A DNA stretch of 64,000 nucleotides from Fervidobacterium sp. Its GTDB lineage: Bacteria > Thermotogota > Thermotogae > Thermotogales > Fervidobacteriaceae. Within the stretch, counting starts at the first letter, position 1. Every line of letters starts with the position of its first letter. Both the position numbers and the translations under genes were made by a program. This document shows positions 26,206 to 36,981 of the stretch, piece by piece. The notes beneath the pieces were generated by a model. It was not told the origin of the DNA. It ran no database searches and was given only the letters and a program-made list of their open reading frames with translations. The DNA is taken from NCBI GenBank assembly GCA_026419195.1, contig JANZZV010000005.1:124001-188000 (forward strand). The letters are read 5' to 3'.

Positions 26206-28479
26206 GTGTGGGAAGTCCTGAGGAAAAGTTACGATTACAAAGATAACTATGTGTACGAAACACTTTTTACACTTGCAAACGGTTATTTGAGTTTGAGAGG
26301 TACAGAAGAATTTTCAAAAAATGTTATGAAAGGAACTTACATAGCAGGTATATTTGACAAATCAGAAGCACAAGTTACAGAACTTGTCAATTTACCTGAC
26401 CCACTTGAGTTCACCATATATGTTGATGGTACAGCTTTGAACTTGGATAATGTTGAGATTCTCTCCTATGAAAGAAAACTTGATATGAAAAATGGTACTT
26501 TAAATTCAAAGTACGAAGTTAAGGTAAAAGACAAAATACTCGCTATTGAATCCACAAGGTTTGTAAGTAGAGTTAGCATACATCGATTTGGTGTTAAATA
26601 CAAAATAACTCCTGTCAACTTTTCCGGTAAAATAATGGTTGAAAATTCTATAGACACAACAACATTTAACGGTTTACTCGATCCATACAATAAGGTACAA
26701 CATTACAAAATTTGTAAAATAAAAGATTTACAACCAGGTATAGCCACAACAGTTAAAACAAATGATAAGGGACATGAAATATCATTTGCAACAATGATAT
26801 GTGCAAGGAATAGCAAAGGAGAAAACTTATTAAAATTTAGAAAATATAGGGAAGTTACCTATAAACCAGTAGAGATATATACAATATTTGTCTCTGAAAA
26901 GGAATCAATAATAATTGAAAAACTCGGTACAGTCTTTACTTCTTTTGAATCGCTTGAAACACTCAAAGATGCAAAATGTGAACTCGAAAAATTCATCATT
27001 GAAGGATTTGACAAAGAATTAGAAAAACACAAACTGCATATGGAAGAAATTTGGAATAGGATTGACGTCATAATCGAAGGTGATGAAGCAGCTCAGCAAG
27101 GTATAAGATTCAATGTATTCCACCTTTACGCTTGCGCACCGGATAATCCAAGAGTAAGTATAGGTGCTCGTGGATTACATGGAGAAGGGTACAAGGGACA
27201 TGTCTTTTGGGACACGGAAATATTCATGTTTCCATTTTTTCTCTATACACTACCAGAATATGCAAAAAACTTGCTCCTTTACAGATATAACACACTGAAC
27301 GGTGCAAGAAGAAATGCCCAAATAAATGGATACAAAGGTGCACAGTTTCCATGGGAATCCGCTGATGATGGTAGCGAAGTAACACCTAAGTGGGGAGAAG
27401 ATTACCTTGGCAATCCAGTCAGGATTTGGACAGGGGATGAAGAGTACCATATAAACGCAGATATTGCTGTTGCACTTGTACATTATTTTGTAGTAACTGG
27501 TGATGAACAGTTCATGAAAGATTACGGAGTGGAAATGCTCCTCGAAACTGCTAAATTCTGGGCATCCAGAGTTGAATACAATAAGGAAAAAGATAGGTAT
27601 GAAATAAATAAAGTTATAGGACCCGATGAGTTTCATGAACATGTTAACAACAACGTTTACACAAATTACTTAGCAAAATGGAATATGATTAAAGCAATCG
27701 AATTTTACAATTGGCTAAGGGAAAAAGATTTAGTAAAATTCCAGAAGCTGAAAAATTACCTCGGATTAACCGATGAGGAAGTTGAAAACTGGAAAGTAAT
27801 AGCGGAAAAGATTTACATACCAAAGAAAGAGAATGAAAAGCTAATAGAACAATTTGAAGGATATTTTGATCTTGAGGAACATGAAATAACCGAATGGGAT
27901 GAGAACGGACTACCAAAATGGCCAAAAACTGTCGATTTGACTAAGCTTGGAGAAACTAAATTGATAAAACAGCCAGACGTTGTGATGCTTATGCTTGTTC
28001 TTCCAGAGGAATTTGACAAAGAGGAAATGAAAATTAACTATGAATACTACGAAAGACGCACAATGCACAAATCCTCACTCAGTCCATCGATGTATTCAAT
28101 AATGGGACTCAAAGTTGGTGACACACATAACGCGTATAAATATTTTATGAAAACGGTGCTTGTAGACCTTGAGGATAACCAAGGAAATACAAACAACGGA
28201 TTTCATGCAGCTTCCGCAGGCGGTGCATGGCAGTGTGTTGTCAACGGATTTGGCGGCATGACACTTAATAGTCAAGGTATACTCGAATTCAATCCGTGGT
28301 TACCAGAAAACTGGAAAAAACTCGAGTTCAAGATCAATTATAAAGATGCGCATATTAACGTAAAGATAGTAAAAGAACAGAAAACAACGTTGGAAATCAC
28401 CACAGATAGAGAACTAACAGTTAAAATAAAAGATGAAATGAGAAATCTTTCCAAAGGCGGAAATACGTTTGAATTATGA
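26206..28479 (+). CDS. GH65 alpha-glucobiose phosphorylase (kojibiose/trehalose/maltose type)
   Basis: 757 residues with the three GH65 parts: N-terminal beta-sandwich (to about 270), catalytic alpha6/alpha6 barrel (about 290-690) and a C-terminal beta-sheet cap. The barrel shows GHVFWDTEIF, FPWESADDG, IWTGDEEYHI and GPDEFHEHVNNN, which carries the catalytic Glu region (residues 475-478). It splits an alpha-linked glucose disaccharide with phosphate to beta-glucose 1-phosphate and glucose. Which linkage (kojibiose, nigerose, trehalose or maltose) I cannot decide. GTG start with TGGAGGG upstream. Last gene of the operon. Confidence 0.92.
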   Translation: MWEVLRKSYDYKDNYVYETLFTLANGYLSLRGTEEFSKNVMKGTYIAGIFDKSEAQVTELVNLPDPLEFTIYVDGTALNLDNVEILSYERKLDMKNGTLNSKYEVKVKDKILAIESTRFVSRVSIHRFGVKYKITPVNFSGKIMVENSIDTTTFNGLLDPYNKVQHYKICKIKDLQPGIATTVKTNDKGHEISFATMICARNSKGENLLKFRKYREVTYKPVEIYTIFVSEKESIIIEKLGTVFTSFESLETLKDAKCELEKFIIEGFDKELEKHKLHMEEIWNRIDVIIEGDEAAQQGIRFNVFHLYACAPDNPRVSIGARGLHGEGYKGHVFWDTEIFMFPFFLYTLPEYAKNLLLYRYNTLNGARRNAQINGYKGAQFPWESADDGSEVTPKWGEDYLGNPVRIWTGDEEYHINADIAVALVHYFVVTGDEQFMKDYGVEMLLETAKFWASRVEYNKEKDRYEINKVIGPDEFHEHVNNNVYTNYLAKWNMIKAIEFYNWLREKDLVKFQKLKNYLGLTDEEVENWKVIAEKIYIPKKENEKLIEQFEGYFDLEEHEITEWDENGLPKWPKTVDLTKLGETKLIKQPDVVMLMLVLPEEFDKEEMKINYEYYERRTMHKSSLSPSMYSIMGLKVGDTHNAYKYFMKTVLVDLEDNQGNTNNGFHAASAGGAWQCVVNGFGGMTLNSQGILEFNPWLPENWKKLEFKINYKDAHINVKIVKEQKTTLEITTDRELTVKIKDEMRNLSKGGNTFEL

Positions 28480-28482
28480 TTC

Positions 28483-28512
28483 AAAAAAGGTAGGCATCCG
28501 CCTACCTTTTTT
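28483..28512 (+). terminator. Intrinsic terminator ending the glucobiose operon
   Basis: A 13-bp stem (AAAAAAGGTAGGC and its complement) with an ATCC loop and a T-run. It could work on both strands, since an A-run flanks the other side, but the minus-strand gene to its right is transcribed toward it 110 bases away. Confidence 0.9.
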
Positions 28513-28621
28513 CATTAAAAGTTTCTATTTTAATACCCATCCATTACCCATCCATGTAAATTCAAATTCAGCTAAGTAAAAGTAACTCGGTTTCAAACTA
28601 TTTACAAAAAAACTAGCTAAA

Positions 28622-29881
28622 CTACTGGGAAAAAACTTTTTCAACTTTACTCTCCAAAATATAGTACTTGGCATTGTGATGTTTTAATTGACTTATCTTT
28701 GTTTTAAACGTGTAGACTATTGAATAATCTTCCAAAACAAGCAAATTTATCTGACAGTTTTTAGCTTTTAATACAGCACCTCTGAAAATACTTGCTGAAT
28801 CCAAAGTTGTGTTAATAACATTTGCCTCTGAGAGATCCGAAGTTTGCAAATTGCCAAAATACGAATCACTGATTATTGCTCTTGATAATGTGGTAATTGA
28901 TGAAGATTGTATGTTTGAGCGTACAATGAACACAGTTCCACAATTTTGTATGCTCAAATTTTGAATGTTAGAATCTATTATGTACAAGGCGTAAGCACCA
29001 TTTACTGAGACCTTCTCCAACTGAGATTTTCTTATTATTACAAAATTAGTCATAGACAAATTTGCGTTATTTGCGGTTGCTCCATCTAAAAAAACCAACG
29101 CACCTCTGTCAGACATAATGTCTGTGTTGTATGCATTTCCCTTCAGGTAAAGAATACCTTTGTCTGAAATATTCAACGTTCCACTTCCAATGATACTTAT
29201 AGGTCCTGTTGTTATAAACGTTCCTTTGATGGTTAGTTCAGAGTTGAGCGTATTTATTAAAGTCACTCCTTCTTCAAGAATTAGTCCATTTTTATCAGTG
29301 ATCAGCACTTTGCTAAGTATTCTGTACGGAGATTTTGAAGAGAGTAAAAACTTTCGTCCTGTAATATTTGTTATAGGCAACTGAGAATCAAGTATATCGA
29401 GTTTTTCCAAAAGTGGAAATATGAAGATAGCATCAACAATATTGTTAAAATCATCTTGGAAAAGTGCTATCTGTGGGTAGTCCGCCAACTTTACATCTTT
29501 CCCAACTAAGGTAGGTTTTAAAGAACGATTTTCTGGATTAAATATTCTTACCTCTTTATTAAACATGTATGCATACGGTGAGGTTGATATTTCAATAGTA
29601 TCTTTCTGCGGTGAAGTTCTAACTTCAACTAAGTAATCCTTACCATCAATGGTAACTCTCCTTACTCCATCGTCAATTAACATACCATCCAAAAAGGAGA
29701 AATAATATTTCTTACCATCAATGTTGAAAGTTCTATTTATCTCAATTCTTTCTACGCCCATTTTAGGAGGTAATCTAAGAGATTCCCCGGTGGCAAACCC
29801 CACCGAGGACAAAATTAGTAAGACTATTCCAAGTTTTATGAGTTTTCTGAAAGAAACTTCAGATTTTTTTTCAAACGTCAT
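28622..29881 (-). CDS. Secreted/surface protein with right-handed beta-helix repeats, coupled to ileS
   Basis: 419 residues. A hydrophobic N-terminal helix (about 14-30) is a signal peptide or anchor. Residues 40-170 form a beta-rich domain; residues 195-415 show irregular repeats of about 20 residues with spaced Ile/Val/Asn (e.g. LSIQNCGTVFIVRSNIQ), typical of parallel beta-helices or polymer-forming (bactofilin-like) folds. No catalytic motif is recognised. It begins only 3 bases after the ileS stop, and the AAGGAG site lies in the ileS end, so the two are coupled. Function unknown; a structural envelope role is a guess. Confidence 0.7.
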   Translation of the reverse strand: MTFEKKSEVSFRKLIKLGIVLLILSSVGFATGESLRLPPKMGVERIEINRTFNIDGKKYYFSFLDGMLIDDGVRRVTIDGKDYLVEVRTSPQKDTIEISTSPYAYMFNKEVRIFNPENRSLKPTLVGKDVKLADYPQIALFQDDFNNIVDAIFIFPLLEKLDILDSQLPITNITGRKFLLSSKSPYRILSKVLITDKNGLILEEGVTLINTLNSELTIKGTFITTGPISIIGSGTLNISDKGILYLKGNAYNTDIMSDRGALVFLDGATANNANLSMTNFVIIRKSQLEKVSVNGAYALYIIDSNIQNLSIQNCGTVFIVRSNIQSSSITTLSRAIISDSYFGNLQTSDLSEANVINTTLDSASIFRGAVLKAKNCQINLLVLEDYSIVYTFKTKISQLKHHNAKYYILESKVEKVFSQ

Positions 29882-29884
29882 TTT

Positions 29885-32629
29885 TTACTTTCTTTCTCCT
29901 TTCAAAACAGCACTACACCTTGGACAAGTGTCGGGGTATGACTCATCGTTACCAGTTTCAGGGCTGTATTTCCAGCATCGCTGGCATTTCTTACCATCAG
30001 CATGTTCAACGTAAACATTTACAAACTGCCCATTTAAACTACTCTCAGGAAGCCTATCTACAAAAGATACCTTAGAGACTATGAAGAACTCATCTAAAAT
30101 CGCGCGGTATTTCACCATCAGTTCCAGTATCTCAGGGTTCTTCGCTTCTATCAAAACATGTGCATCAAGAGAATGCCCAATTATATCTGACGCTCTTGCA
30201 TTTTCAAGAGCTTTTAATACGTCATCTCTGACTAATAACAAGTGCTGGAATTCTTCAAGTAATTTCTCATCAATAAATTCATTTTTCACTTCAGGCCAAT
30301 ACTCGAGATGAATACTTTCGTATCTTTTCAATGGACTTTCTTGGTATGCTTCTTCTGTAGTAAATGGCATTATTGGTGCGAGAATTTTAACAAGTGCTTC
30401 AAGTATATAATACAAAACAGTTTGTGCAGATCTTCTGTAAATCGAGTCTTTCGCTTCAACATAAAGTCTGTCTTTTAGTATATCCAGGTAGATCGCACTC
30501 AACTCTGTTGTGCAGTATTTAACAGTTGCGTTGTATACTTTTGAATACTCAAATTCTTCAAAGAATTTGGTTACCTGATCAATATATTTTTGTAATCTAC
30601 CAAGCGCCCATTTATCAAGTGGTAAGAGTTTTTCATACGGTACAATATCATTTTGTGAAAAATCATACAGATTACTTAAAAGATATCTTAGAGTGTTTCT
30701 TAATTTCTTGTAAACCTCTACCTGCTGCTCTATTATACTTTTCCCAACTCTTATGTTATCGAAGAAATCTGTACTTGCAACCCAAAGCCTCAATATGTCT
30801 GCCCCGTACTTACCTACAATATCCATCGGATCGATGACATTTCCAAGTGATTTGCTCATTTTTCTACCTTGCTCATCTTTTATGAAACCGTGAGTAACAA
30901 CAGATTTAAAAGGAGCGCAGCCACTCTTTGCAGTGGCAAGGAAAATAGAACTTTGGAACCAGCCTCTGTGCTGATCGTCACCTTCTAAATACAGATCAAC
31001 TGGGTATTTTTCCCCTTTTGAGCGTACCGCGGCCTCCCACGAACAACCAGAATCTATCCAGACATCCAAAGTATCGTATGTTTTTTCGAATTCTTTACCT
31101 TCACACTTTGGACACGCAAAATCTTGTGGGATAAGCTCTTTTACATCCAATTCAAACCACGCGTCCGTTCCTTTTTCCTTAACTATGTTTGCAAAATACT
31201 CTACAACTTTTGGATCAAGAATGACTTCTCCACAGGATTTACACATCACAGCTGGGATTGGAACTCCCCAAACCCTTTGTCTTGATATTGTCCAATCTGG
31301 TCTTTCCTGCACCATGGCAGTTATTCTATTCTCTCCCCAAGCTGGATACCATTTAACATTTTTGATCTGCTCAAGTACTTTCCGTCTGAGATTATTCTTA
31401 TCAACGGAAATAAACCATTGTGGTGTTGCCCTAAACATCACAGGACCTTTACAACGCCAACAATGTGGATAACTATGGCTTATTTTTCCAACTTTTATAA
31501 GTGCATTTGCATTTCTTAAATCATCTACAATAATTTTATTGGCATCCCAGATTTTTATTCCTTCGTATTTTCCAGACTCCTTAGTAAACCTTCCTTCATC
31601 ATCTACTGGTGACAAAACTGGTAAATTGTATTTTAAACCAGTTTGATAGTCTTCCTCACCATGCCCCGGTGCTGTGTGAACACACCCTGTACCATCTTCT
31701 AAAGTAACGTATTCAGCAAGAACAACAACAGAATTCCTGTCGTAAAGTGGATGTTTCGTTAACTTACCTTCTATTTCTTTTCCTTGGAATTTTTTAACTA
31801 ACTCGAAAGCTATATTTGTTTCTGCAGCAAATCTCTGCAATAATCCTTCAGCTACAATCCAGTACTCGTTATCTACTTTTATTTTAACGTATGTATAGTC
31901 CGGGTGAAGTGCAATAGCAACATTTGCTGGAATTGTCCAAGGCGTTGTTGTCCATATAACTATATATGTATCTGGATCTTCTATCATTTGGAATTTAACG
32001 TATATAGATGGTGATTCGTGATCATGGTATTCAATCTCTGCCTCTGCTAACGCTGTTTTACATGTTGGACACCAATAGACAGGTTTATTACCACGGTAAA
32101 CATTACCACTCTCAACAAGTGTTTTGAATACATCGAGTATATGATATTCATAATCAGGTGTTAAAGTTATATATGGATTGTCCCAATCACCTTTCACACC
32201 TAATCTTTTGAACTGCTGTCTTTGTAGATCTACATATTTTAGAGCAAATTCCTTACACAATTTTCTTATTTCAACTGCGCTTTTGTTTTTTGCTTCTTCA
32301 CCAAGAGTTGTTGTAACACGATGTTCAATTGGTAACCCATGAGTATCCCAACCTGGCACATATGGAACGTTGTACCCACGCATTGTTTTGTATCTGATAA
32401 CAAAGTCTTTTAAAATCTTATTCATTGCGGTGCCAAGGTGAATATCACCATTTGCATACGGTGGACCATCGTGGAGAACATACTTTGGTGCATTTTGACG
32501 AGTTTGTAAGGTCTTTTCGTAAATTTCCTTTTCCTCCCAAAATTTGAGAATACTCGGTTCTTTTTGAACGAGATTCGCTTTCATTTGAAAATTAGTTTGT
32601 GGTAAATTTAAAGTCTCTTTGTAATCCAA
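29885..32629 (-). CDS. ileS: Isoleucyl-tRNA synthetase
   Basis: 914 residues, class Ia synthetase. The HIGH-type motif is [12 protein letters not shown] near residue 55, KMSKS is present in [10 protein letters not shown], an editing (CP1) domain lies between, and the C-terminus has a zinc finger (CQRCW then CPRC). It charges tRNA-Ile and edits valine. TTG at 32629 chosen because CGGAGGTG is 6 bases upstream; an in-frame TTG at 32665 would contain that site. Cotranscribed with the beta-helix protein gene. Confidence 0.97.
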   Translation of the reverse strand: MDYKETLNLPQTNFQMKANLVQKEPSILKFWEEKEIYEKTLQTRQNAPKYVLHDGPPYANGDIHLGTAMNKILKDFVIRYKTMRGYNVPYVPGWDTHGLPIEHRVTTTLGEEAKNKSAVEIRKLCKEFALKYVDLQRQQFKRLGVKGDWDNPYITLTPDYEYHILDVFKTLVESGNVYRGNKPVYWCPTCKTALAEAEIEYHDHESPSIYVKFQMIEDPDTYIVIWTTTPWTIPANVAIALHPDYTYVKIKVDNEYWIVAEGLLQRFAAETNIAFELVKKFQGKEIEGKLTKHPLYDRNSVVVLAEYVTLEDGTGCVHTAPGHGEEDYQTGLKYNLPVLSPVDDEGRFTKESGKYEGIKIWDANKIIVDDLRNANALIKVGKISHSYPHCWRCKGPVMFRATPQWFISVDKNNLRRKVLEQIKNVKWYPAWGENRITAMVQERPDWTISRQRVWGVPIPAVMCKSCGEVILDPKVVEYFANIVKEKGTDAWFELDVKELIPQDFACPKCEGKEFEKTYDTLDVWIDSGCSWEAAVRSKGEKYPVDLYLEGDDQHRGWFQSSIFLATAKSGCAPFKSVVTHGFIKDEQGRKMSKSLGNVIDPMDIVGKYGADILRLWVASTDFFDNIRVGKSIIEQQVEVYKKLRNTLRYLLSNLYDFSQNDIVPYEKLLPLDKWALGRLQKYIDQVTKFFEEFEYSKVYNATVKYCTTELSAIYLDILKDRLYVEAKDSIYRRSAQTVLYYILEALVKILAPIMPFTTEEAYQESPLKRYESIHLEYWPEVKNEFIDEKLLEEFQHLLLVRDDVLKALENARASDIIGHSLDAHVLIEAKNPEILELMVKYRAILDEFFIVSKVSFVDRLPESSLNGQFVNVYVEHADGKKCQRCWKYSPETGNDESYPDTCPRCSAVLKGERK

Positions 32630-32773
32630 CTTTGACACCTCCGTTTGTTTATACCGAATATCCAAAACTGGTTTCCAAATTTTGTAGAACTACTTCCAAT
32701 TTCTAGCTTTTGCAATGGATATAATTTGGTAATTTCAAATCTGACTTTAGGTTTCAAATGCTAAAATACATAA

Positions 32774-32805
32774 CGAAAAAGGGGTGTGTGCCCACCCCTT
32801 TTTCG
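32774..32805 (-). terminator. Terminator after the lone receiver gene
   Basis: A hairpin with arms CGAAAAAGGGGTG and CACCCCTTTTTCG. Read on the minus strand it follows the stop of the receiver gene by about 20 bases and is followed by T-residues. Confidence 0.8.
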
Positions 32806-32823
32806 TTTGGTGTGGGCACAGAA

Positions 32824-33180
32824 TTACATGTTAATTAACCTACTTATAACTTCCTTCAATTCTGTCAAATCCGAGGATTTAACAACATACGCATCGGCTG
32901 CCCATGAAGCCATATCGCTTTTGTAATGTGAATAAGCTGTTAAGAGAACCAACTTTGCTTCCCTTTTAATTTCTCGTAATTTTCCAGCCAATTCAAGTCC
33001 ATTCATGCCAGGCATCTCTATATCAATCGTAACGAGGTCATATGGTTTATCACTAAATTTTCTCAATGCTTCTTCAGCATTCTCGGCTTCATCAACCTCA
33101 TATCCAGCGTCAATAAGCTCTTCGGTAACCAATAATCTCATGTTCGGTTCATCTTCCACTACAAGAATTCTCTTGGGCAT
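32824..33180 (-). CDS. Single-domain response regulator (CheY/Spo0F-like)
   Basis: 118 residues, only a receiver domain. Acidic pocket D10/E11, phosphoacceptor D53 (in TIDIEMPG), the switch Thr in LLTAY and the conserved Lys in VVKSSD are all present. There is no output domain and no neighbouring kinase, so it probably works by protein interaction or phosphorelay. It has its own promoter and terminator, so it is a monocistronic unit. ATG with AGGGGGT upstream. Confidence 0.9.
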   Translation of the reverse strand: MPKRILVVEDEPNMRLLVTEELIDAGYEVDEAENAEEALRKFSDKPYDLVTIDIEMPGMNGLELAGKLREIKREAKLVLLTAYSHYKSDMASWAADAYVVKSSDLTELKEVISRLINM

Positions 33181-33205
33181 ATTCCTACCCCCTTTCCTTG
33201 GGGAT

Positions 33206-33235
33206 ATTATATCATAAATATTATAGCTTTTTCAA
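33206..33235 (-). promoter_or_regulatory. Promoter of the lone receiver gene
   Basis: Minus strand TTGAAA (33230-33235), 18-base spacer, TATAAT (33206-33211), about 25 bases before the start codon. Confidence 0.7.
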
Positions 33236-33247
33236 TAACTTTTGTTT

Positions 33248-35779
33248 TTATCTAGCTTTGTACATAACCATTGCTGAAGTAGATTTAACTGTGATTTTAC
33301 CATTTAGTTGATAAAGCACATTTGTACCTGCTTTGTTCTTATCTACCACAACATTCCATGTACCTTCTGGAAGTGTATATTCTTGATCTTTTGTATCACC
33401 ATTGTAAATAACCAATATTTCTTTCCAAGGATCTAGGTCATCTTTTATGACAAAAGCAACCATCTTTCTTGGAGTTGACAAGAAGGATATTTTCTTTCTG
33501 ATATCTTCCGCTGTTCTTTGTCTGAATGCAATGTGTGCCTTTCTTAATTCTATTAATCCCTTATAATAGTTAAACATGTCTATGAACTCTGCCTTTCTTG
33601 CATAATCAAGTCCATTGATGGAAATTGGCGAACTATAAGAATTCTCATCGAACTTTTTCGTTCTTCCGAAGTCCTGACCAGCGTGTAAGAATGGTATACC
33701 TTGTGATGTTAATAATATCGCACCAGATAATTTTTGAGCATCTTTCAACATTTCTTCTGTCCATTTGACCGTTGTATCCGCTTGCGCTGCCAAGTAGTTC
33801 TTATCCCAAAGAGTGTGATTGTCGTGACATTCAACATAGTTTATTGTCTCTTCTGGATCCTTTGCAAAACTTCTTATAACTTCATCATATTCTATACTTC
33901 CCACCACACCTCTTCTAACTGCCGTTTCCTTTGCAAGAGCCCCCATCAAAAATCCTTTAACAGTTGCATTAAAAACCGACCCTCTGAGTGCATCTCTAAA
34001 TTCATCATTAAAGGCCGCTATTTTTGTACCACCAACGTCTGCCTTTCCAAATCTAACAGGTGCACCCCAACCGCCCCATGGTTCACCGTAAAGCACTATT
34101 GTTGGGTCAATTTTGTGAAGTTCCCTTTCAACAGCAAGCATAGTTTGTTTGTCCATAAGTCCCATCTGGTCAAATCTAAAACCATCAACATGATATTCAA
34201 GTACCCACCATTTGAGTGTATCAATCACGTATTTTCTAAGCATTGGTCTTTCTGTTGCCATAACATTACCACAACCACTTTCGTTCAGATAAGCGCCTGT
34301 TTTATCTATTCTGTAGAAATAATACGGAACAGCCGTATCAAACGGTGACATTACACCGACTCCCCAGGTATGTGGGAAAACTATGTCAAGTATGACTCTA
34401 ATTCCATTCTCGTGAAGTGTCTTTATCATCTGTTTGGCTTCTATTATCCTTGTGTACGGGTTAAACGGATTTGTCGAATATCTACCTTCCGGAACTGTGA
34501 AAAGGTATGGATCATAACCCCAGTTGTAGCTTTTTTCAAAATCTCTTTCTGCTTCGTCTCCGGTCCAGAAATCAAACATTGGTAGGATATGCACATGAGT
34601 GATACCAAGTTCGACAAGATGATCAAGTCCTGTTGTTACTCCATTTGGACCTCTCGTTCCTTTTTCTGTTAAACCTAGGTACGTTGCTTTATTTTTCACA
34701 TTAGAATTATCTAATCCAGTCATATCTGCGATGTGTATCTCGTATATTATGGCATCTTCCAAGGCAAGCATTGGAGGTCTTACATCTTTATCCCAGTCCT
34801 TTGGATTGGTTTTTTTCAGATCTATGATTGCACTTTTTGCCGAGTTTTTCGCAACAGCTTTTGAGAAATAATCAACTCCTTCTCGATATTCACCGTAACT
34901 GAAATATCTCAATTTATAGAACCAACCTTCCCAATCGCCATCGAGTACCGCTTCCCATGCGCCGTTACCGATCGACTTCATCGGAACAACTCTTGCTGGT
35001 TCTTTATCATCCCAATTTTTGTAAAGCAAAACATCAACTGTTTTAGAAACAGGAGACCAAACGCGAATCGTTGTCCTTTGAGGCGTATATTCAAAACCAA
35101 GAGGACCATCATAATAGATTTTGTCAAGTATTTCCATCATTATTACTCTTGCCGGTTTGTATCCTTCAATCTCAACTTGTATATCTTTATTCACTTCATC
35201 AAGTCTAATGGGCTCAGCCAGCACAACTTTAACATGATTTGTCTTGGAAATGTCTGTTGGGTTTGCCTTTTCAATTCTTGCAACCTTTCTTTCAACTCCC
35301 TCAACTCTAACTTTTGCACTAACTTTTGTTGTATCAACCTGACCTGTAAGATAAGCCTCTATGACATCTTGCGCCCTTGCTTGAGCGAAAAGTACCCTTG
35401 GACTTGTATCAGGTTTTGAAGTGTAAATTTGTTCTATACCTTGCAACAGCCACACCTCCGCTTTACCATCTTTTACTGTTATGAATCTATCCATTGCCAC
35501 ATCTTTTTCTTGCCACTCTCTAAGTCTAACAATTATACCAACTTTTGTCAAAGTTTCATTAAATTTTACCCTTGCTACTACACCAAAATCATCTCTTTCT
35601 GTGAATTGGTAGGCTGCACCTTCTTTTGATATTGGCTCCACCCACCATATCCAAAGGTTCCAACCATCATAGTTGCCATCCCAACGATGGTAGTGAATGA
35701 TAAGTTCCGTCCCCGCGAACATAATCACAACATAAAACAGTACAAATAAAACACTAAGTTTTCTCAACTTTTCAATCAT
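33248..35779 (-). CDS. pulA: Secreted type I pullulanase
   Basis: 843 residues. After the signal peptide come an N-terminal CBM41-like domain ([19 protein letters not shown]), an Ig-like region, a CBM48 (about 210-310) and the GH13 barrel. The pullulanase signature YNWGYDP is present, with the nucleophile Asp in GFRFDQMG, the acid Glu in YGEPWGG and the third Asp in CHDNHT. It cleaves alpha-1,6 branches of pullulan and starch outside the cell. The length agrees with pullulanases of Thermotogales as I recall them. ATG with GGAGGTG. Its products could feed glucoside uptake, but the link to the GH65 operon is only inferred. Confidence 0.96.
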   Translation of the reverse strand: MIEKLRKLSVLFVLFYVVIMFAGTELIIHYHRWDGNYDGWNLWIWWVEPISKEGAAYQFTERDDFGVVARVKFNETLTKVGIIVRLREWQEKDVAMDRFITVKDGKAEVWLLQGIEQIYTSKPDTSPRVLFAQARAQDVIEAYLTGQVDTTKVSAKVRVEGVERKVARIEKANPTDISKTNHVKVVLAEPIRLDEVNKDIQVEIEGYKPARVIMMEILDKIYYDGPLGFEYTPQRTTIRVWSPVSKTVDVLLYKNWDDKEPARVVPMKSIGNGAWEAVLDGDWEGWFYKLRYFSYGEYREGVDYFSKAVAKNSAKSAIIDLKKTNPKDWDKDVRPPMLALEDAIIYEIHIADMTGLDNSNVKNKATYLGLTEKGTRGPNGVTTGLDHLVELGITHVHILPMFDFWTGDEAERDFEKSYNWGYDPYLFTVPEGRYSTNPFNPYTRIIEAKQMIKTLHENGIRVILDIVFPHTWGVGVMSPFDTAVPYYFYRIDKTGAYLNESGCGNVMATERPMLRKYVIDTLKWWVLEYHVDGFRFDQMGLMDKQTMLAVERELHKIDPTIVLYGEPWGGWGAPVRFGKADVGGTKIAAFNDEFRDALRGSVFNATVKGFLMGALAKETAVRRGVVGSIEYDEVIRSFAKDPEETINYVECHDNHTLWDKNYLAAQADTTVKWTEEMLKDAQKLSGAILLTSQGIPFLHAGQDFGRTKKFDENSYSSPISINGLDYARKAEFIDMFNYYKGLIELRKAHIAFRQRTAEDIRKKISFLSTPRKMVAFVIKDDLDPWKEILVIYNGDTKDQEYTLPEGTWNVVVDKNKAGTNVLYQLNGKITVKSTSAMVMYKAR

Positions 35780-35830
35780 ACTCGCACCTCCACTTTAAAA
35801 TGTTTAAACCGTTTTTTCACCACCTTTGTT

Positions 35831-35836
35831 ATTATA
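35831..35836 (-). promoter_or_regulatory. -10 element of pulA
   Basis: TATAAT on the minus strand (GATATAATAAC context), about 50 bases before the pulA ATG. A matching -35 is not convincing. It shares a 200-base divergent region with pstS. Confidence 0.45.
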
Positions 35837-35887
35837 TCGCAACTTTTAACTAGTGAATATAAGATTTGGAAATATTTCCAGTTCTAA

Positions 35888-35903
35888 TTAACATTTCTTA
35901 ACA
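35888..35903 (+). promoter_or_regulatory. Pho-box-like direct repeats upstream of pstS
   Basis: Two TTAACA hexamers with a 4-base spacer (period 10), like the TT(A/T)ACA repeats bound by PhoP/PhoB-type regulators. They lie about 30 bases upstream of a GATAAT -10 (35934-35939) that lacks a -35, as expected for an activator-dependent promoter. The PhoB-like regulator is encoded in the same cluster. Confidence 0.6.
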
Positions 35904-35980
35904 ATTCAAAATTTTCGCAAAACATTTAGGTAGGATAATAAAACTGCAAGTTATAAACCTAATACGTGGAGGTGTTAGTG

Positions 35981-36808
35981 ATGAAAAGGTTCTTAGTTGC
36001 TATTTTGATGTTAGTGCTTTCATTGAGTATCTTTGCAAACACACTTGTCATCAAAGGTTCAAACACACTCTTAGATGTTGCTCAGCTTTGGGTTGAAGCG
36101 TTTAGTAAGATGTATCCAAATGTAAAAGTAACATTGGAAGGTGCAGGTAGTTCCACGGGAATCGCCGCACTTTTTAACAACACTACAGACATAGCAAATT
36201 CCAGTAGATGGCTTAAAGACGCTGAGATTCAAAACATGTTTAATTCAAAGAAATGGTTTGCTCCAATTCTCGTTGCTTGGGATGGTATTGCGATAGTAGT
36301 ACACAAAGACTTACCAATAACCAACATAACAATTCAACAATTGAGAGACATATACACAGGTAAGATTACAAGATGGAATCAAATTGATCCAAACCTTCCA
36401 GCAAGAGATATTGTAGTATTCTCAAGAAACACTGCTTCAGGAACATTTGAAGTCTTCAAAGAAAAAGTACTTGGCGATGAGAAAATGTCTCCAAGAGTAA
36501 GAATGCTTGAATCATCAATGGCAGAACTTGAAACGGTTGCAAAAACGCCATTCTCAATAGCATACTTCGGTGTTGGCTACGTCGATCCAAACCAAGTTAA
36601 AGTACTCACAGTAAATAACATCGCTCCAAACAAGACAAATATACTCGCCGGTAAGTATCCTCTTTCCAGACCACTTTTCGTGTTCGTTGATGTAACAAAT
36701 GGTTGGCCAGAAGAAGGTCCTGTTGCCGAATATCTGAAATTTATTGTGTCAAAGAGAGGACAAGAACTTGTAGAAAAGGCAGGATTTGTCGCAGCTCTCG
36801 GTCAGTAA
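35981..36808 (+). CDS. pstS: Phosphate ABC transporter substrate-binding protein
   Basis: 275 residues with a signal peptide (cleaved near FANTL). The phosphate-binding loops are visible: KGSNTLLD, GAGSSTGI, DIANSSR and SRNTASGTFEVF. It binds phosphate in the periplasm for PstCAB. Start ATG with GGAGGTG 6 bases upstream; a GTG at 35966 is in frame but contains that site. First gene of the pst-pho cluster. It is separated from pstC by 173 bases with two hairpins, consistent with a higher level of binding protein. Confidence 0.95.
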   Translation: MKRFLVAILMLVLSLSIFANTLVIKGSNTLLDVAQLWVEAFSKMYPNVKVTLEGAGSSTGIAALFNNTTDIANSSRWLKDAEIQNMFNSKKWFAPILVAWDGIAIVVHKDLPITNITIQQLRDIYTGKITRWNQIDPNLPARDIVVFSRNTASGTFEVFKEKVLGDEKMSPRVRMLESSMAELETVAKTPFSIAYFGVGYVDPNQVKVLTVNNIAPNKTNILAGKYPLSRPLFVFVDVTNGWPEEGPVAEYLKFIVSKRGQELVEKAGFVAALGQ

Positions 36809-36883
36809 TGATAAAATGATAATAATAACAAATTCAATTAACTAATCAAGGATATTTTGTTGTATAATTATATCAGATTATAT

Positions 36884-36916
36884 GAGGGTAGTAGGTGTTA
36901 CAACACCGCTACCTTC
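36884..36916 (+). terminator. Attenuator-like hairpin between pstS and pstC
   Basis: Imperfect inverted repeat: GAGGGTAGTAGGTGTT (36884-36899) pairs with AACACCGCTACCTTC (36902-36916), with a short loop and a modest T-rich tail. It probably gives partial termination after pstS. Confidence 0.6.
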
Positions 36917-36939
36917 ATTCTTAGAGTTTTCGGAATACA

Positions 36940-36966
36940 AAACTACTTTAGTTCACAAAGTAGTTT
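36940..36966 (+). repeat. Perfect 10-bp inverted repeat just before pstC
   Basis: AAACTACTTT (36940-36949) and its exact complement (36957-36966) with a 7-base loop. It ends two bases before the AGGAG ribosome site of pstC, so as RNA it may affect ribosome access; as DNA it may be an operator. Confidence 0.6.
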
Positions 36967-36981
36967 AGAAAGGAGAGAAAT

